DNA of 45,381 bases from WSZY01 sp964559845 (GCA_964559845.1 CAZLJF010000015.1:1-45381), one strand, 5' to 3'; shown: positions 25,282-33,311, counted from the stretch's first letter. Made by a program: numbers and translations. The notes: generated by a model from the sequence alone, not told the origin.

Positions 25282-25387
25282 CTAATTAATCAATTAAAAA
25301 CATTGGGTTACGAAATATCTAATTATTTATGGTGGGCTTATATCTAATTAACTTGCATAAAATCTAATTAACTATGATAACAGCACA
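25282..25387. repeat. Right transposon end with clustered TnsB-type repeats
   Basis: The terminal 21 bp (25367-25387) pair with the left end. Inside it the motif ATCTAATTA recurs at 25317, 25342 and 25362, with a related CTAATTAAT at 25282. Spacing is 20-25 bp for the three inner copies. Tn7 has one end with tightly packed TnsB sites and one with spaced sites; this end is the packed one. In Tn7 the packed end is next to tnsA, but here it is next to tnsE and nrdJb. Confidence 0.7.
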
Positions 25388-25392
25388 TTTGA
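25388..25392. repeat. Target site duplication, right copy (TTTGA)
   Basis: TTTGA directly follows the right ACA terminus and matches 8763-8767. The nrdJb stop codon begins (on the minus strand) at 25401 and ends at 25399, leaving 11 bp to the transposon end. Confidence 0.9.
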
Positions 25393-25398
25393 ATTGGT

Positions 25399-26037
25399 TT
25401 ACCCACACTTGGAATCGCCGCACTCAAGGCAGCAGTTACAGTTATCAAGCCGGACAACAGCCATCGCACCGCACTTGTCGCACAGGTTGCCTTTGGCGAC
25501 CGCATCCTCGCCGAGCTTTTCCTTCGCCTCACGGCGCTTGGCTTCGAGTTCGGCGGTGTTGAGCTGTCCCTCCATCATGCCGATGGAGACCAGGTGCTGC
25601 TGAATCACTTCACCGATTTCGGCGACAATCGATGGCATATATTTACCACCACGCTTGTAGTAGCCACCGCGCGGGTCGAATACGGCCTTTAACTCTTCGA
25701 CGAGGAAGGTGACATCACCGCCTTTGCGGAAGATTGCCGAGATGACGCGCGTGAGCGCCACGATCCACATGAAATGCTCCATGTTTTTCGAGTTGATGAA
25801 GACCTCGAACGGGCGGCGGTGGCTGGTGCCGTCCGGCTCGGTAATCACCACGTCGTTGATCGTGATATACATCGCGTGCTCGGAGTGGGGCGTCTTGATC
25901 TTGTAGGTGCTCCCCTCAAGAACGTCGTCGCGCTCCAGCAGCGGCGCGATGTGGGCGACGTTGCTCTCCTGCTCCGCCTCATCCTGTGGCCTGGCCACCT
26001 CGTAGCCGGTGATCTTCTTCTCGATTTTGATGCTCAT
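25399..26037 (-). CDS. nrdJb: Class II ribonucleotide reductase accessory subunit NrdJb
   Basis: This matches the small second gene of the split B12-dependent reductase known from Pseudomonas. The central part (STYKIKTPHSEHAMYITIND, then FEVFINSKNMEHFMWIVALTRVISAIFRKGGD) is the TSCPD-type domain. The C-terminus has a cysteine cluster: LCDKCG, then NCNCCLECGDSKCG, ending at the stop, probably a zinc ribbon or a thiol relay for re-reducing the active site. ATG 26037 has GGAGG and overlaps the small ORF before it. The transposon sits 11 bp beyond the stop, so any regulatory 3' sequence has been separated. Length is 212 aa. Confidence 0.85.
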   Translation of the reverse strand: MSIKIEKKITGYEVARPQDEAEQESNVAHIAPLLERDDVLEGSTYKIKTPHSEHAMYITINDVVITEPDGTSHRRPFEVFINSKNMEHFMWIVALTRVISAIFRKGGDVTFLVEELKAVFDPRGGYYKRGGKYMPSIVAEIGEVIQQHLVSIGMMEGQLNTAELEAKRREAKEKLGEDAVAKGNLCDKCGAMAVVRLDNCNCCLECGDSKCG

Positions 26038-26234
26038 AACTTTCCTCCCCGCACAGCCAGAAGCGACTCAAGCTGCCGGTTTAATCTCCTGATCCTGTTT
26101 CCCTTCCGCTTCACGCGGTGTGCCCCGGGTCGGGCGGAGGGCGCAGTCGCCTGCGGCAACGACGCCACCACCCAGAGGTTGATCGGTGGAAAACGCAGCT
26201 CCGGCCAGACGATATGCTCCGCAGCGCGTCCCAT
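26034..26234 (-). CDS. Small 66-aa protein coupled between nrdJa and nrdJb
   Basis: The frame starts at ATG 26234 within the nrdJa stop (ATGA) and ends with TGA overlapping the nrdJb ATG, so both borders are tight 4-base overlaps. The peptide includes WPELRFPPINLWVV and a basic arginine-rich tail (KRKGNRIRRLNRQLESL). I know no family for it. The precise double coupling argues for a real gene rather than a chance frame; it may also serve to couple translation of the two reductase parts. Confidence 0.6.
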   Translation of the reverse strand: MGRAAEHIVWPELRFPPINLWVVASLPQATAPSARPGAHRVKRKGNRIRRLNRQLESLLAVRGGKL

Positions 26235-28405
26235 CAGAATTTTCCGTAATAGCCTTCTTTGAGCGCATCGAAGAGGTTGGCGGCGGTATGGGTTTCGCCA
26301 TCGTATTCGATCTCCTCGTTGCCCCTGGCCTCGATCACCGTGCCGTCCTCCAGCGTGAAGCGGTAGGTGGTGTTGGCCAGATCCTCCTCCTTGACCAGCA
26401 CACCCTGGAACGCCTCAGGATTAAAGCGGAAGGTGGTGCAGCCTTTCAGCCCCTTCTCGTAGGCGTAGAGGTAGATATCCTTGAAATCCTCGTACGGGAA
26501 GTCGGTCGGTACATTGGCGGTCTTGGAGATGGATGAGTCCACCCACTTCTGTGCTGCGGCCTGAATATCGACATGCTGTTTCGGCGTCACTTCATCGGCG
26601 GAGATGAAGTAGTCCGGCAGCCTGTTGGTTTCCTCCTCGGCGAACGGCATTGCATCGGGATTGACCGTTTCACGGTAGGCGAGCAACTCGTATGAAAAGA
26701 CATCCACCTTCTCCTTGCTCTTCTTGCCCTCGCGGATGACATTGCGTGCATAGTGATGAGCGAAAGAGGGCTCAATGCCGTTAGAGGCGTTGTTGGCCAG
26801 TGAGAGTGAGATCGTGCCGGTCGGTGCGATGGAGGAGTGGTGTGTGAAGCGGCAGCCCTTCTCTTCCAGTTCCTTGAGCATCTTCGCATCTTCAATATTG
26901 CCGGTTTTGGCAAACTGGCGCATGTAGCGGGAATATCTGGCCCAGAGAACCTTACCCTTGAGTTTATCGCCAACCTTGATGCCATCCTCAGCCATCTTCG
27001 GCTGCTTGGCCATCAGTTCGGGGGTGATTTCGAACTCATCTTCCATGATCGGTGCCGGACCCTTCTCCTCGGCCAGTTCAATGCCGGTCTGGAAGCCGGT
27101 GCGCGCCATCTCATAGGCGATCTTCTCGGTGAACTCCAGCGATTCAGGTGAACCGTATGGTGTCTTTAGCATGGTCAGGGCGCTACCCAGCCCCAAAAAG
27201 CCCATGCCATGACGGCGTTTGCCCATGATCTCGTCGCGCTGTTTTTCCAGCGGCAGACCATTGATCTCGACAACGTTGTCCAGCATGCGGGTGAAGATGG
27301 AGACCACCTCGCGGTAGGCGTCCCAGTCGAAACGGGCATTATCGGTAAACGGATCGCGGACAAATTTGGTCAGGTTGACCGAGCCCAGCAGGCAGGCACC
27401 GTAGGGTGGCAGCGGCTGTTCGCCACAAGGATTGGTGGCGCGCACATCCTCGCAGAACCAGTTGTTGTTCTTCTCATTGACTTCATCAATAAGGATGAAG
27501 CCCGGCTCGGCATAGTCATAGGTGGAGGACATGATCACATCCCACAGGCGCTGCGCCTTGATGGTCTTGTAAACCTTGCATGCCACTTCGCCCTTGTCAT
27601 TGCGCACAGCCTTGCCGGTGAAGTGCGGCATCTGGCGCCATACAATCTTCTCCTTGCTGCTTTCGGCCTCCTGGGGGGTGGCCGGAAAAATCAGATCCCA
27701 GTCGCCGTCATGTTTTACCGCTTCCATAAAGTCGCGGGTGATCAGGCAGGAGAGGTTGAACTGGCGCAGACGTCCATCCTCGCGCTTGGCACGAATGAAA
27801 TCAATCACGTCCGGATGCGAGATATCGAAGGTGCCCATCTGCGCGCCGCGACGGCCTCCGGCGGAGGAGACGGTGAAACACATCTTGTCAAAGATATCCA
27901 TGAAGGAGAGCGGGCCGGATGTGTAGGCGCCGGCACCGGAAACATAGGCCCCCTTCGGACGCAGTGTGGAGAACTCATAACCGATGCCGCAACCGGCTTT
28001 CAGTGTCAGACCTGCTTCACGAACCATGGAAAGAATGCCGTCCATCGAATCGGGAATTGCACCGGAGACGGTGCAGTTGATGGTGGAGGTGGCCGGTTTG
28101 TGTGCTTCTGCACCGGCATTGGACATGATGCGTCCGGCAGGAATCGCACCCTGTTGCAGCGCCCAGGTGAAACGGTTGAACCAGAATGCCTGCTTCTCCT
28201 CTTTCTCGACAGCAGCCAGTGCCTTGGCAACACGCTCATAAGTGGCCTCAATATCGGCATCCACGGCATTGCCGTCCTTGTCTTTCAGACGGTATTTTTT
28301 ATCCCAAATGTCTTCGGAGGCAGGTTGCAGAGCGACTTTGCTTTCCGGTTGAAATGCTGTCGTTTCTTCCAATACGGTGTTGGTGGCGGTGGTGCTTGCG
28401 CTCAT
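26234..28405 (-). CDS. nrdJa: B12-dependent (class II) ribonucleotide reductase, catalytic subunit
   Basis: The enzyme reduces ribonucleotides to deoxyribonucleotides with adenosylcobalamin and works with or without oxygen. Family motifs: INCTVSGAIPDSM, AGCGIGYEFSTLRPKG, ATNPCGEQPLPPYGACLLGSVNL (substrate cysteine region), GFLGLGSAL, and APTGTISLSLANNASNGIEP near the C-terminal barrel. I chose ATG 28405 because GGAGGGAG stands just upstream; an in-frame start at 28549 would place translation across the promoter and the NrdR sites. Length is 723 aa. It heads a three-gene operon with a small ORF and nrdJb. Confidence 0.93.
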   Translation of the reverse strand: MSASTTATNTVLEETTAFQPESKVALQPASEDIWDKKYRLKDKDGNAVDADIEATYERVAKALAAVEKEEKQAFWFNRFTWALQQGAIPAGRIMSNAGAEAHKPATSTINCTVSGAIPDSMDGILSMVREAGLTLKAGCGIGYEFSTLRPKGAYVSGAGAYTSGPLSFMDIFDKMCFTVSSAGGRRGAQMGTFDISHPDVIDFIRAKREDGRLRQFNLSCLITRDFMEAVKHDGDWDLIFPATPQEAESSKEKIVWRQMPHFTGKAVRNDKGEVACKVYKTIKAQRLWDVIMSSTYDYAEPGFILIDEVNEKNNNWFCEDVRATNPCGEQPLPPYGACLLGSVNLTKFVRDPFTDNARFDWDAYREVVSIFTRMLDNVVEINGLPLEKQRDEIMGKRRHGMGFLGLGSALTMLKTPYGSPESLEFTEKIAYEMARTGFQTGIELAEEKGPAPIMEDEFEITPELMAKQPKMAEDGIKVGDKLKGKVLWARYSRYMRQFAKTGNIEDAKMLKELEEKGCRFTHHSSIAPTGTISLSLANNASNGIEPSFAHHYARNVIREGKKSKEKVDVFSYELLAYRETVNPDAMPFAEEETNRLPDYFISADEVTPKQHVDIQAAAQKWVDSSISKTANVPTDFPYEDFKDIYLYAYEKGLKGCTTFRFNPEAFQGVLVKEEDLANTTYRFTLEDGTVIEARGNEEIEYDGETHTAANLFDALKEGYYGKF

Positions 28406-28460
28406 GCTGTTTCTCCCTCCGGTTAGTGCAAAGTGGTGCTGTCTGCTGTGCGTGGCAGCG

Positions 28461-28488
28461 AGTGTAGACACTATATCTAGCGTGTCAA
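28461..28488 (-). promoter_or_regulatory. Sigma70 promoter of the nrdJ operon
   Basis: On the minus strand TTGACA (28488-28483) and TACACT (28466-28461) are separated by 16 bp. The spacer is almost wholly occupied by one NrdR box, so NrdR binding would block RNA polymerase. Confidence 0.65.
28468..28483. promoter_or_regulatory. NrdR box, promoter-proximal
   Basis: ACACTATATCTAGCGT closely follows the NrdR consensus (ACACWATATWTWGTGT-like palindrome). NrdR represses ribonucleotide reductase genes when dATP is plentiful. It lies between the -35 and -10 boxes. Confidence 0.75.
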
Positions 28489-28499
28489 GCAATCCTGAT

Positions 28500-28515
28500 G
28501 CACTATTTCTAGTGT
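28500..28515. promoter_or_regulatory. NrdR box, upstream
   Basis: GCACTATTTCTAGTGT is a second NrdR palindrome, 32 bp centre to centre from the first, i.e. about three helical turns. Paired boxes at this distance are the usual NrdR arrangement. Confidence 0.75.
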
Positions 28516-28621
28516 TTATTGATGCACTTTTAATACACCGGCTGTCCACAGCTTATCCACCGCAACAGCGTTACATACAGAGATCAGAGAGGGCGGTCCT
28601 CACAATTCGTGGAGCTTGCAG

Positions 28622-29392
28622 ATGCTCTTTGTTACGCTTCCCCGCATGAGTTCCCGGACGCATTTCGGATATGAGACGGTCGATGCCGGCGAAAAGGCAG
28701 GCAGGGTGATGGGTGTATTCTCATCGGTTGCCAACAAATATGACATTATGAATGACCTGATGAGCGGCGGCCTGCACCGGCTCTGGAAAAGGCGCATGAT
28801 TCAGATGGCGGCTGTCAGGGCAGGCTCCACCGTACTGGATGTGGCGGCAGGATCGGGAGATGTCTCCATTGGCATGATGAAAAAGATGCGGCGTGACGGG
28901 CGTGTGGTGCTGACCGATCTGAATGGCCCGATGCTACGCGAGGGGGCGCGGCGGGTGCTGGATGAAGGGTTGCTTGCGGGCAGGGCCGACTGTGTTCAGT
29001 CCGATGGTACGAGGCTTGCCTTTGCCGACAACTCTTTTGATGTTGTCTCCATTGCCTTTGGGATTCGTAACTTTGTCGATATTGAGGCCGGGCTGCGCGA
29101 GTTCCACCGGGTGCTGAAGCCCGGCGGCCAGTTTGTCTGTCTGGAGTTTTCAAGGCCCGTATTGCCGCTGCTGGATGTGCTCTATGATGCCTACTCCTTT
29201 AATGTGATCCCGGCCATGGGCGAGCTTGTGACCGGTGATCGTGATTCCTACCGGTATCTGGTCGAGTCGATTCGCCGTTTCCCGGATCAGAAGCGTTTTG
29301 CCAAACTGATCGACTGGGCTGGTTTTGACCTGGTGAAGTATGAAAATATGACCGGCGGTGTCGTAGCCATCCACAGAGGATATAAGGTCTGA
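28622..29392 (+). CDS. ubiE: Ubiquinone/menaquinone C-methyltransferase UbiE
   Basis: UbiE methylates the ring of the quinone precursor at carbon with S-adenosylmethionine. Signature regions: FSSVANKYDIMNDLMSGGLHRLWKR, the SAM loop DVAAGSGDVS, SFDVVSIAFGIRNFVD, and HRVLKPGGQFVCLEFSRP. I chose ATG 28622 because GGAG lies seven bases upstream (28611-28614); ATG 28646 also fits the family start. Length is 256 aa. It begins the ubiE-ubiJ-ubiB cluster known from proteobacteria. The nrdJ operon is divergent; the gap between them holds the NrdR sites. Confidence 0.93.
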   Translation: MLFVTLPRMSSRTHFGYETVDAGEKAGRVMGVFSSVANKYDIMNDLMSGGLHRLWKRRMIQMAAVRAGSTVLDVAAGSGDVSIGMMKKMRRDGRVVLTDLNGPMLREGARRVLDEGLLAGRADCVQSDGTRLAFADNSFDVVSIAFGIRNFVDIEAGLREFHRVLKPGGQFVCLEFSRPVLPLLDVLYDAYSFNVIPAMGELVTGDRDSYRYLVESIRRFPDQKRFAKLIDWAGFDLVKYENMTGGVVAIHRGYKV

Positions 29393-29546
29393 TGACTCAC
29401 CGCAAAGACATGATCCCTGGAAATCCCCGGTGGTGGGCAAAGACACAAAGGAAGCCGTTATTGATTGCTGTTTTGGGTCAGGTATTCAATTTTGAGTGCG
29501 CCTCTGTGGTTCATGATTGTGAACAGCTGTTCACGGGAGATGTGCG

Positions 29547-30209
29547 GTGAGTGTAATGTTTTTGCCATTACGGCTGATCCCGGTTCCTGTACAGTGCGTG
29601 GTGCTCTCCACCGTGCTGGGACTCTTCTTTTCGCGTGACAAGTCGCTTCTTTCTGCGCTCGAGGAGTTGGAGGGCAGGGTGTTCCGTATTCATGTGCGTG
29701 ATACAAACGCTGTCATTTTCCTCGGTTTCAGGCATGGCAAGCCCTGGGTGCATCCGCACCATGAAGGCAGGGTTGATGTGGAGATTGATGCCACCACTGC
29801 AGCCTTTGCCCGCCTCTGTTTTGCGCATGAGGACCCGGATGAACTGGTATTTGAGCAGGTGCTGAAACTATCCGGCGATTCCGGGGCGATGCTGCGCTTC
29901 AAGAGGTTGCTGGCTCAGGCCGACCTGGATTGGGAACGCGAGCTTCGCAATGCCTTTGGCGATTTCTTCGGCCGGCGGGTAGCGAGTGCGGCGCATGCAC
30001 TGGTGGCAACCGAGAAGAGGGTGACAGTGAGTGCGCACCAGATGCTGGAAGAGAGGCTCTCCCGGATGGCGGTGCCGAATGCGGAACGTGCGCAGAACTG
30101 GCAGGCGGGTGTCGAGGATCTGCACCGTAAAATCAGCCGGGTAAAGGCGCGTGTAACCCGGCTGGAGCATCGTATCGGGTCCGATACAGGGGATAGCGGC
30201 AGAGCATGA
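29547..30209 (+). CDS. ubiJ: UbiJ-like SCP2-domain accessory protein
   Basis: The N-terminal SCP2/sterol-carrier-like domain (SALEELEGRVFRIHVRDTN, then VDVEIDATTAAFARLC and LVFEQVLKLSGDSGAM) is followed by a C-terminal coiled coil (DLHRKISRVKARVTRLEHRI). In proteobacteria UbiJ binds hydrophobic ubiquinone intermediates and, with UbiK, supports the soluble Ubi complex. GTG 29547 has GGGAGA six bases upstream; ATG 29556 is a possible alternative. Its stop overlaps the ubiB ATG (ATGA). A spacer of 154 bp separates it from ubiE, with no clear gene in it. Length is 220 aa. Confidence 0.8.
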   Translation: MSVMFLPLRLIPVPVQCVVLSTVLGLFFSRDKSLLSALEELEGRVFRIHVRDTNAVIFLGFRHGKPWVHPHHEGRVDVEIDATTAAFARLCFAHEDPDELVFEQVLKLSGDSGAMLRFKRLLAQADLDWERELRNAFGDFFGRRVASAAHALVATEKRVTVSAHQMLEERLSRMAVPNAERAQNWQAGVEDLHRKISRVKARVTRLEHRIGSDTGDSGRA

Positions 30210-31810
30210 AGCTTCCCTACCGCTTCAGACGCAGTTTAAGGCTTCTGGCCATCGGCCATATTCTGGCTACACACGGCATGGCGGCACTGGCAGTTCGTCT
30301 GCGCCTGTTCAGGCCGTATGCATGGTTGGTGCGCCTGTTTACCGGCGATGAACTGCCAAAGGATCTCGGCGCTCAGATCCGGCAGGTGCTGGAGCGGCTT
30401 GGACCGACCTTTATCAAGTTCGGGCAGATGCTCTCCACGCGTGTGGATCTGCTACCGCTGGAGGTGGCGCTTGAACTGAAGAAGCTGCAGGACGATGTGC
30501 CGCCGGAGAAGGTCGAGGTTGTGGAGGCGGTACTAAGCCGGGCCTATAAAAAGCCGCTGACGGGTGAGGGAGGCATCTTTGCCGGGTTTGACCGCGAACC
30601 GGTAGCGGCTGCATCCATCGCTCAGGTTCATTTTGCCGTGTTGCACAGCGGTGAGCATGTGGCGGTGAAGGTGCGCAGGCCGCATATCCGGAAAACCATT
30701 GAGGCGGATCTCTCCATTCTGCGCCTGCTGGCAGATCTGTTTGACCGATACTTTCCCGAATATCGACGGCTGAAAGCGCCGCGTGTCGTGGAGGAGTTTG
30801 CCGCAACCATTATGGGTGAGCTGAATCTGCGTTCCGAGGCGGCCCATGCCAGCCGCTTTGCCGAAAATCTGGCCGATGTTCATGGTGTCGGCGTGCCGGG
30901 AGTGATGTGGGATTATACCACGAGTGAAGTGCTGGTGACCGAGCGTATTTATGGTATTCCGATTGATGAACGTGAGAAACTGGCTGCCGCCGGGTATGAT
31001 TTGATGCAGCTTTGCGAGCGTACGGCGACCCTCTTTTTTCATATGGTATTCGTGGATGGTTACTTCCATGCTGATCTGCATCCGGGCAATATCTTTGTGG
31101 CCGAGAATGGTGATATCCTGCTGGTCGATTTCGGCATTGTCGGCAGACTGGATTTGCGCAGTCGCTGCTACATTGCCGATATGCTGCTGGCTTTTCTGAA
31201 ACAGGATTACCGGCGGGCAGCCGAGGTTCATCTGGAGGCCGGTTATGTGCCGGCCGATACCAATATGTCGGCATTTGAAGACGCGATGCGGGAGATTGCC
31301 GAGCCGATCTTTAACCGGCCGTTAAAGGATATCTCGCTGGCCGAACTGCTCTTCTATCTGTTTGCTGTGACTGAGCGTTTCAAAATGGAGACCCAGCCTG
31401 AATTGCTGCTGTTGCAGAAGACGATGGTGGTGATTGAAGGCGTAGCGCGCGAGCTGGAGCCGGAAGTGAATGTGTGGGGGCTGGCCAAGCCGCTGGTTGG
31501 CAAGTGGGTGGCGGAGCATCTCGGGCCGAAGGCGCGGCTTGAGCAGGCGTTGAAGGATATGAAAGCCGGTGTGGATGCGTGGATTGCCCTGCCGGAGGAG
31601 ATTGGCAGGGTGCTTGCCGAATCGCGGCAGCCGGTGCGGTGCGGGCGGGTGCAGAGCGGTGCGATGTTATCGCAGTTTGTCGGCATGGTGCTGCTGATTG
31701 GCGCCGGCATGCTGGCCGGTATGGGCTGGAGCGGTCCGGCAGACAGGCTGACATGGATTCTCTCGGGTTCGGCATTGGTGATCGGCACGCTGCTGTTGAA
31801 GCGGAGATAA
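30206..31810 (+). CDS. ubiB: UbiB kinase-like ubiquinone biosynthesis protein
   Basis: UbiB is an atypical protein-kinase-like ATPase needed for ubiquinone synthesis. Visible motifs: FIKFGQMLSTR (KxGQ), AAASIAQVHFA, VAVKVRRP (ATP lysine), FFHMVFVDGYFHADLHPGNIF and LLVDFGIVGRL (metal-binding DFG-like). The last 60 residues form two hydrophobic helices (QFVGMVLLIGAGMLAGMGW and LTWILSGSALVIGTLLL) that anchor it to the inner membrane. Length is 534 aa. Start ATG 30206 overlaps the ubiJ stop. Confidence 0.93.
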   Translation: MKLPYRFRRSLRLLAIGHILATHGMAALAVRLRLFRPYAWLVRLFTGDELPKDLGAQIRQVLERLGPTFIKFGQMLSTRVDLLPLEVALELKKLQDDVPPEKVEVVEAVLSRAYKKPLTGEGGIFAGFDREPVAAASIAQVHFAVLHSGEHVAVKVRRPHIRKTIEADLSILRLLADLFDRYFPEYRRLKAPRVVEEFAATIMGELNLRSEAAHASRFAENLADVHGVGVPGVMWDYTTSEVLVTERIYGIPIDEREKLAAAGYDLMQLCERTATLFFHMVFVDGYFHADLHPGNIFVAENGDILLVDFGIVGRLDLRSRCYIADMLLAFLKQDYRRAAEVHLEAGYVPADTNMSAFEDAMREIAEPIFNRPLKDISLAELLFYLFAVTERFKMETQPELLLLQKTMVVIEGVARELEPEVNVWGLAKPLVGKWVAEHLGPKARLEQALKDMKAGVDAWIALPEEIGRVLAESRQPVRCGRVQSGAMLSQFVGMVLLIGAGMLAGMGWSGPADRLTWILSGSALVIGTLLLKRR

Positions 31811-31850
31811 CTTTCTTCTCCGCTCTTTTGATGAATCCCTTTGCTTATCG

Positions 31851-31882
31851 CGGGCGGAGCCACTAGCCTGCCGCCGTTTTTT
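31851..31882 (+). terminator. Candidate terminator after ubiB
   Basis: CGGGCGG (31851-31857) can pair with CCGCCG (31871-31876) with one bulge, followed by six T (31877-31882). It lies 40 bp beyond the ubiB stop and just before the metK ribosome site. Confidence 0.5.
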
Positions 31883-31915
31883 GCAGGCCGACCGGGCCAA
31901 GGAGTCGAACCGATT

Positions 31916-33091
31916 ATGAGCCGTGATTTCGTTTTTACATCCGAGTCCGTATCCGAAGGTCATCCCGATAAGGTGGCCGATCAGATTTCCGATGCAGTGC
32001 TGGATGCGATTCTGACACTGGATCCAAGGCCGGCACGGGCGCGTGTTGCCGTCGAGACGATGATCAAGACCGGTGCTGTGATCCTGGCTGGTGAGGTAAC
32101 GACCGACGCCTGGGTCGATCTGGACGAGGTGGTGCGCAATGTTGTTTGCGGCATCGGCTATACCAGTTCGGATGTCGGATTTGACGGATCGACTTGTGCG
32201 GTGATGTCGCTGATCGGCAAGCAGTCCGAACATATCGCCCAGGGCGTGGATCGTGAGGCACCTGAGAAGCAGGGGGCCGGTGATCAGGGATTGATGTTCG
32301 GCTATGCGACCAATGAGACCGAGGTGCTGATGCCGGCGCCGATCCTGTATGCGCATCGTCTCGTCGAGCGTCAGGCCGAGATGCGCCGTGAGCATATTCT
32401 TCCCTGGCTCAGGCCCGATGCGAAAAGCCAGATTGCCTTCCGTTACGAGGACGACAAGATCGTCGGTATCGATGCGGTCGTACTCTCGACCCAGCACGAC
32501 CCCGATATCGAATACAGCCACCTGCGTGAGGCGGTGATGGAGAATATCATCCAGCCGGTGCTGCCGAAGGAGTGGCTGGATACATGTCCGGCCGATAAAA
32601 TCCATATTAATCCGACCGGTCGCTTCGTAATCGGCGGGCCGGTCGGCGACTGCGGCCTGACCGGGCGCAAGATCATCGTCGATACCTATGGCGGCATGGC
32701 CCGCCACGGCGGTGGCGCGTTTTCCGGTAAGGATCCGTCCAAGGTGGACCGTTCGGCCGCCTACGCGGGCCGCTATGTAGCCAAGAATATTGTTGCGGCA
32801 GGTCTTGCCGAGCGCTGCGAAATCCAGGTCTCCTATGCCATTGGCGTAGCCGAGCCGACATCGATTCTGGTCGAGACCTTCGGCACCGCGAAGATTGACG
32901 AGGCTCGCATCGCAGAGCTGGTGCGCGAACATTTCGATCTGACGCCATACGGCATCTCGGAGATGCTGGATCTGGTGCGTCCGATCTATCGCAAGACCGC
33001 AGCCTACGGCCATTTCGGCCGCGAGTTGCCGGAGTTTTCGTGGGAGAAAACCGATCGTGCCGAGGCGCTGCGCGCTGACGCGGGGCTGTAA
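31916..33091 (+). CDS. metK: S-adenosylmethionine synthetase
   Basis: MetK joins methionine and ATP into S-adenosylmethionine, the methyl donor used for instance by UbiE. Family motifs: FTSESVSEGHPDKVADQISDAVLD at the start, GAGDQGLMFGYATNET, the P-loop-like GGAFSGKDPSKVDRSAAY, and CEIQVSYAIGVAEPTS. I chose ATG 31916, which places the motif at the N-terminus; the frame is open upstream to 31841, but that extension is unlike the family. GGAG lies at 31901. Length is 391 aa. The next gene removes SAH, the by-product of SAM use. Confidence 0.95.
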   Translation: MSRDFVFTSESVSEGHPDKVADQISDAVLDAILTLDPRPARARVAVETMIKTGAVILAGEVTTDAWVDLDEVVRNVVCGIGYTSSDVGFDGSTCAVMSLIGKQSEHIAQGVDREAPEKQGAGDQGLMFGYATNETEVLMPAPILYAHRLVERQAEMRREHILPWLRPDAKSQIAFRYEDDKIVGIDAVVLSTQHDPDIEYSHLREAVMENIIQPVLPKEWLDTCPADKIHINPTGRFVIGGPVGDCGLTGRKIIVDTYGGMARHGGGAFSGKDPSKVDRSAAYAGRYVAKNIVAAGLAERCEIQVSYAIGVAEPTSILVETFGTAKIDEARIAELVREHFDLTPYGISEMLDLVRPIYRKTAAYGHFGRELPEFSWEKTDRAEALRADAGL

Positions 33092-33097
33092 GCAAAA

Positions 33098-33123
33098 GGA
33101 AGCTCTGAATAATCAGAGCTTCC
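33098..33123. terminator. Hairpin after metK
   Basis: A perfect 11-bp stem (GGAAGCTCTGA with TCAGAGCTTCC) around a four-base loop, seven bases after the metK stop. No T-run follows, so termination may be partial or the hairpin may protect the mRNA 3' end. Confidence 0.5.
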
Positions 33124-33180
33124 GTGTGGGCCATGAATGTCCGCCGGGATCGGGAACGCAAGTGGCTGATTTTGTGAGCG

Positions 33181-33204
33181 CCCGGAAAACCACGCTTTTC
33201 CGGG
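33181..33204. other. Second hairpin in the metK-ahcY spacer
   Basis: CCCGGAAAA and TTTTCCGGG form a 9-bp stem around a 6-base loop. An imperfect third hairpin (CTGAAAA with TTTTCAG) lies at about 33213-33238. Neither belongs to the riboswitch core that begins near 33252. Confidence 0.5.
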
Positions 33205-33251
33205 TGTGCCTCTGAAAAAGGCATGGATGCCCTTTTCAGGGTTGTCTAAAC

Positions 33252-33311
33252 GACTCGCCGAGGGGCGCTGCAACCGTTAGGTCAGGCTCGGCAAATGTTT
33301 AACGGCGCTCA
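33252..33311 (+). promoter_or_regulatory. S-adenosylhomocysteine (SAH) riboswitch
   Basis: The order GACTCGCCGAGG, GCGCTGCAACC, GGTCAGGCTCGGC and AACGGCGCTC is that of the SAH riboswitch. CGAG/GCCGAG pairs with CTCGGC, and GCGC(T) pairs with the distal GGCGCTC to form the LL-type pseudoknot. It lies directly before the ahcY ribosome site (AGGAG 33322-33326). Such riboswitches turn on SAH hydrolase when SAH accumulates. Confidence 0.93.

Larger units (their letters stand above)
8768..25387. mobile_element. Complete Tn7-like transposon carrying an Ssp phosphorothioation locus
   Basis: The element is 16,620 bp. Both ends begin 5'-TGTGCTGTTATCATAG and share 21 identical bases in inverted orientation (8768-8788 and 25367-25387). 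TTTGA occurs directly outside each end (8763-8767 and 25388-25392), which is the 5-bp duplication expected of Tn7-type transposition. tnsA, tnsB, tnsC and tniQ lie at the left, tnsE at the right, and between them are sspABCD, a GIY-YIG gene, a DGQHR gene, an HNH gene and an Rhs remnant. There is no CRISPR array or cas gene, so this is not an RNA-guided variant. The perfect ends and intact genes indicate a recent, potentially active insertion. Confidence 0.95.

Noticed and set aside
8768..25387. CRISPR-associated (RNA-guided) Tn7 variant
   Set aside because: No repeat-spacer array and no cas gene in the element; TnsE is present, which fits the classical targeting pathways.
27209..28426. Long plus-strand frame opposite nrdJa (405 codons)
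   Set aside because: Shadow of the nrdJa coding sequence; composition is the mirror of a G+C-rich gene and no family is recognised.
31667..33013. Long minus-strand frame opposite metK (448 codons)
   Set aside because: Antisense shadow of metK; no start signal or known domain.
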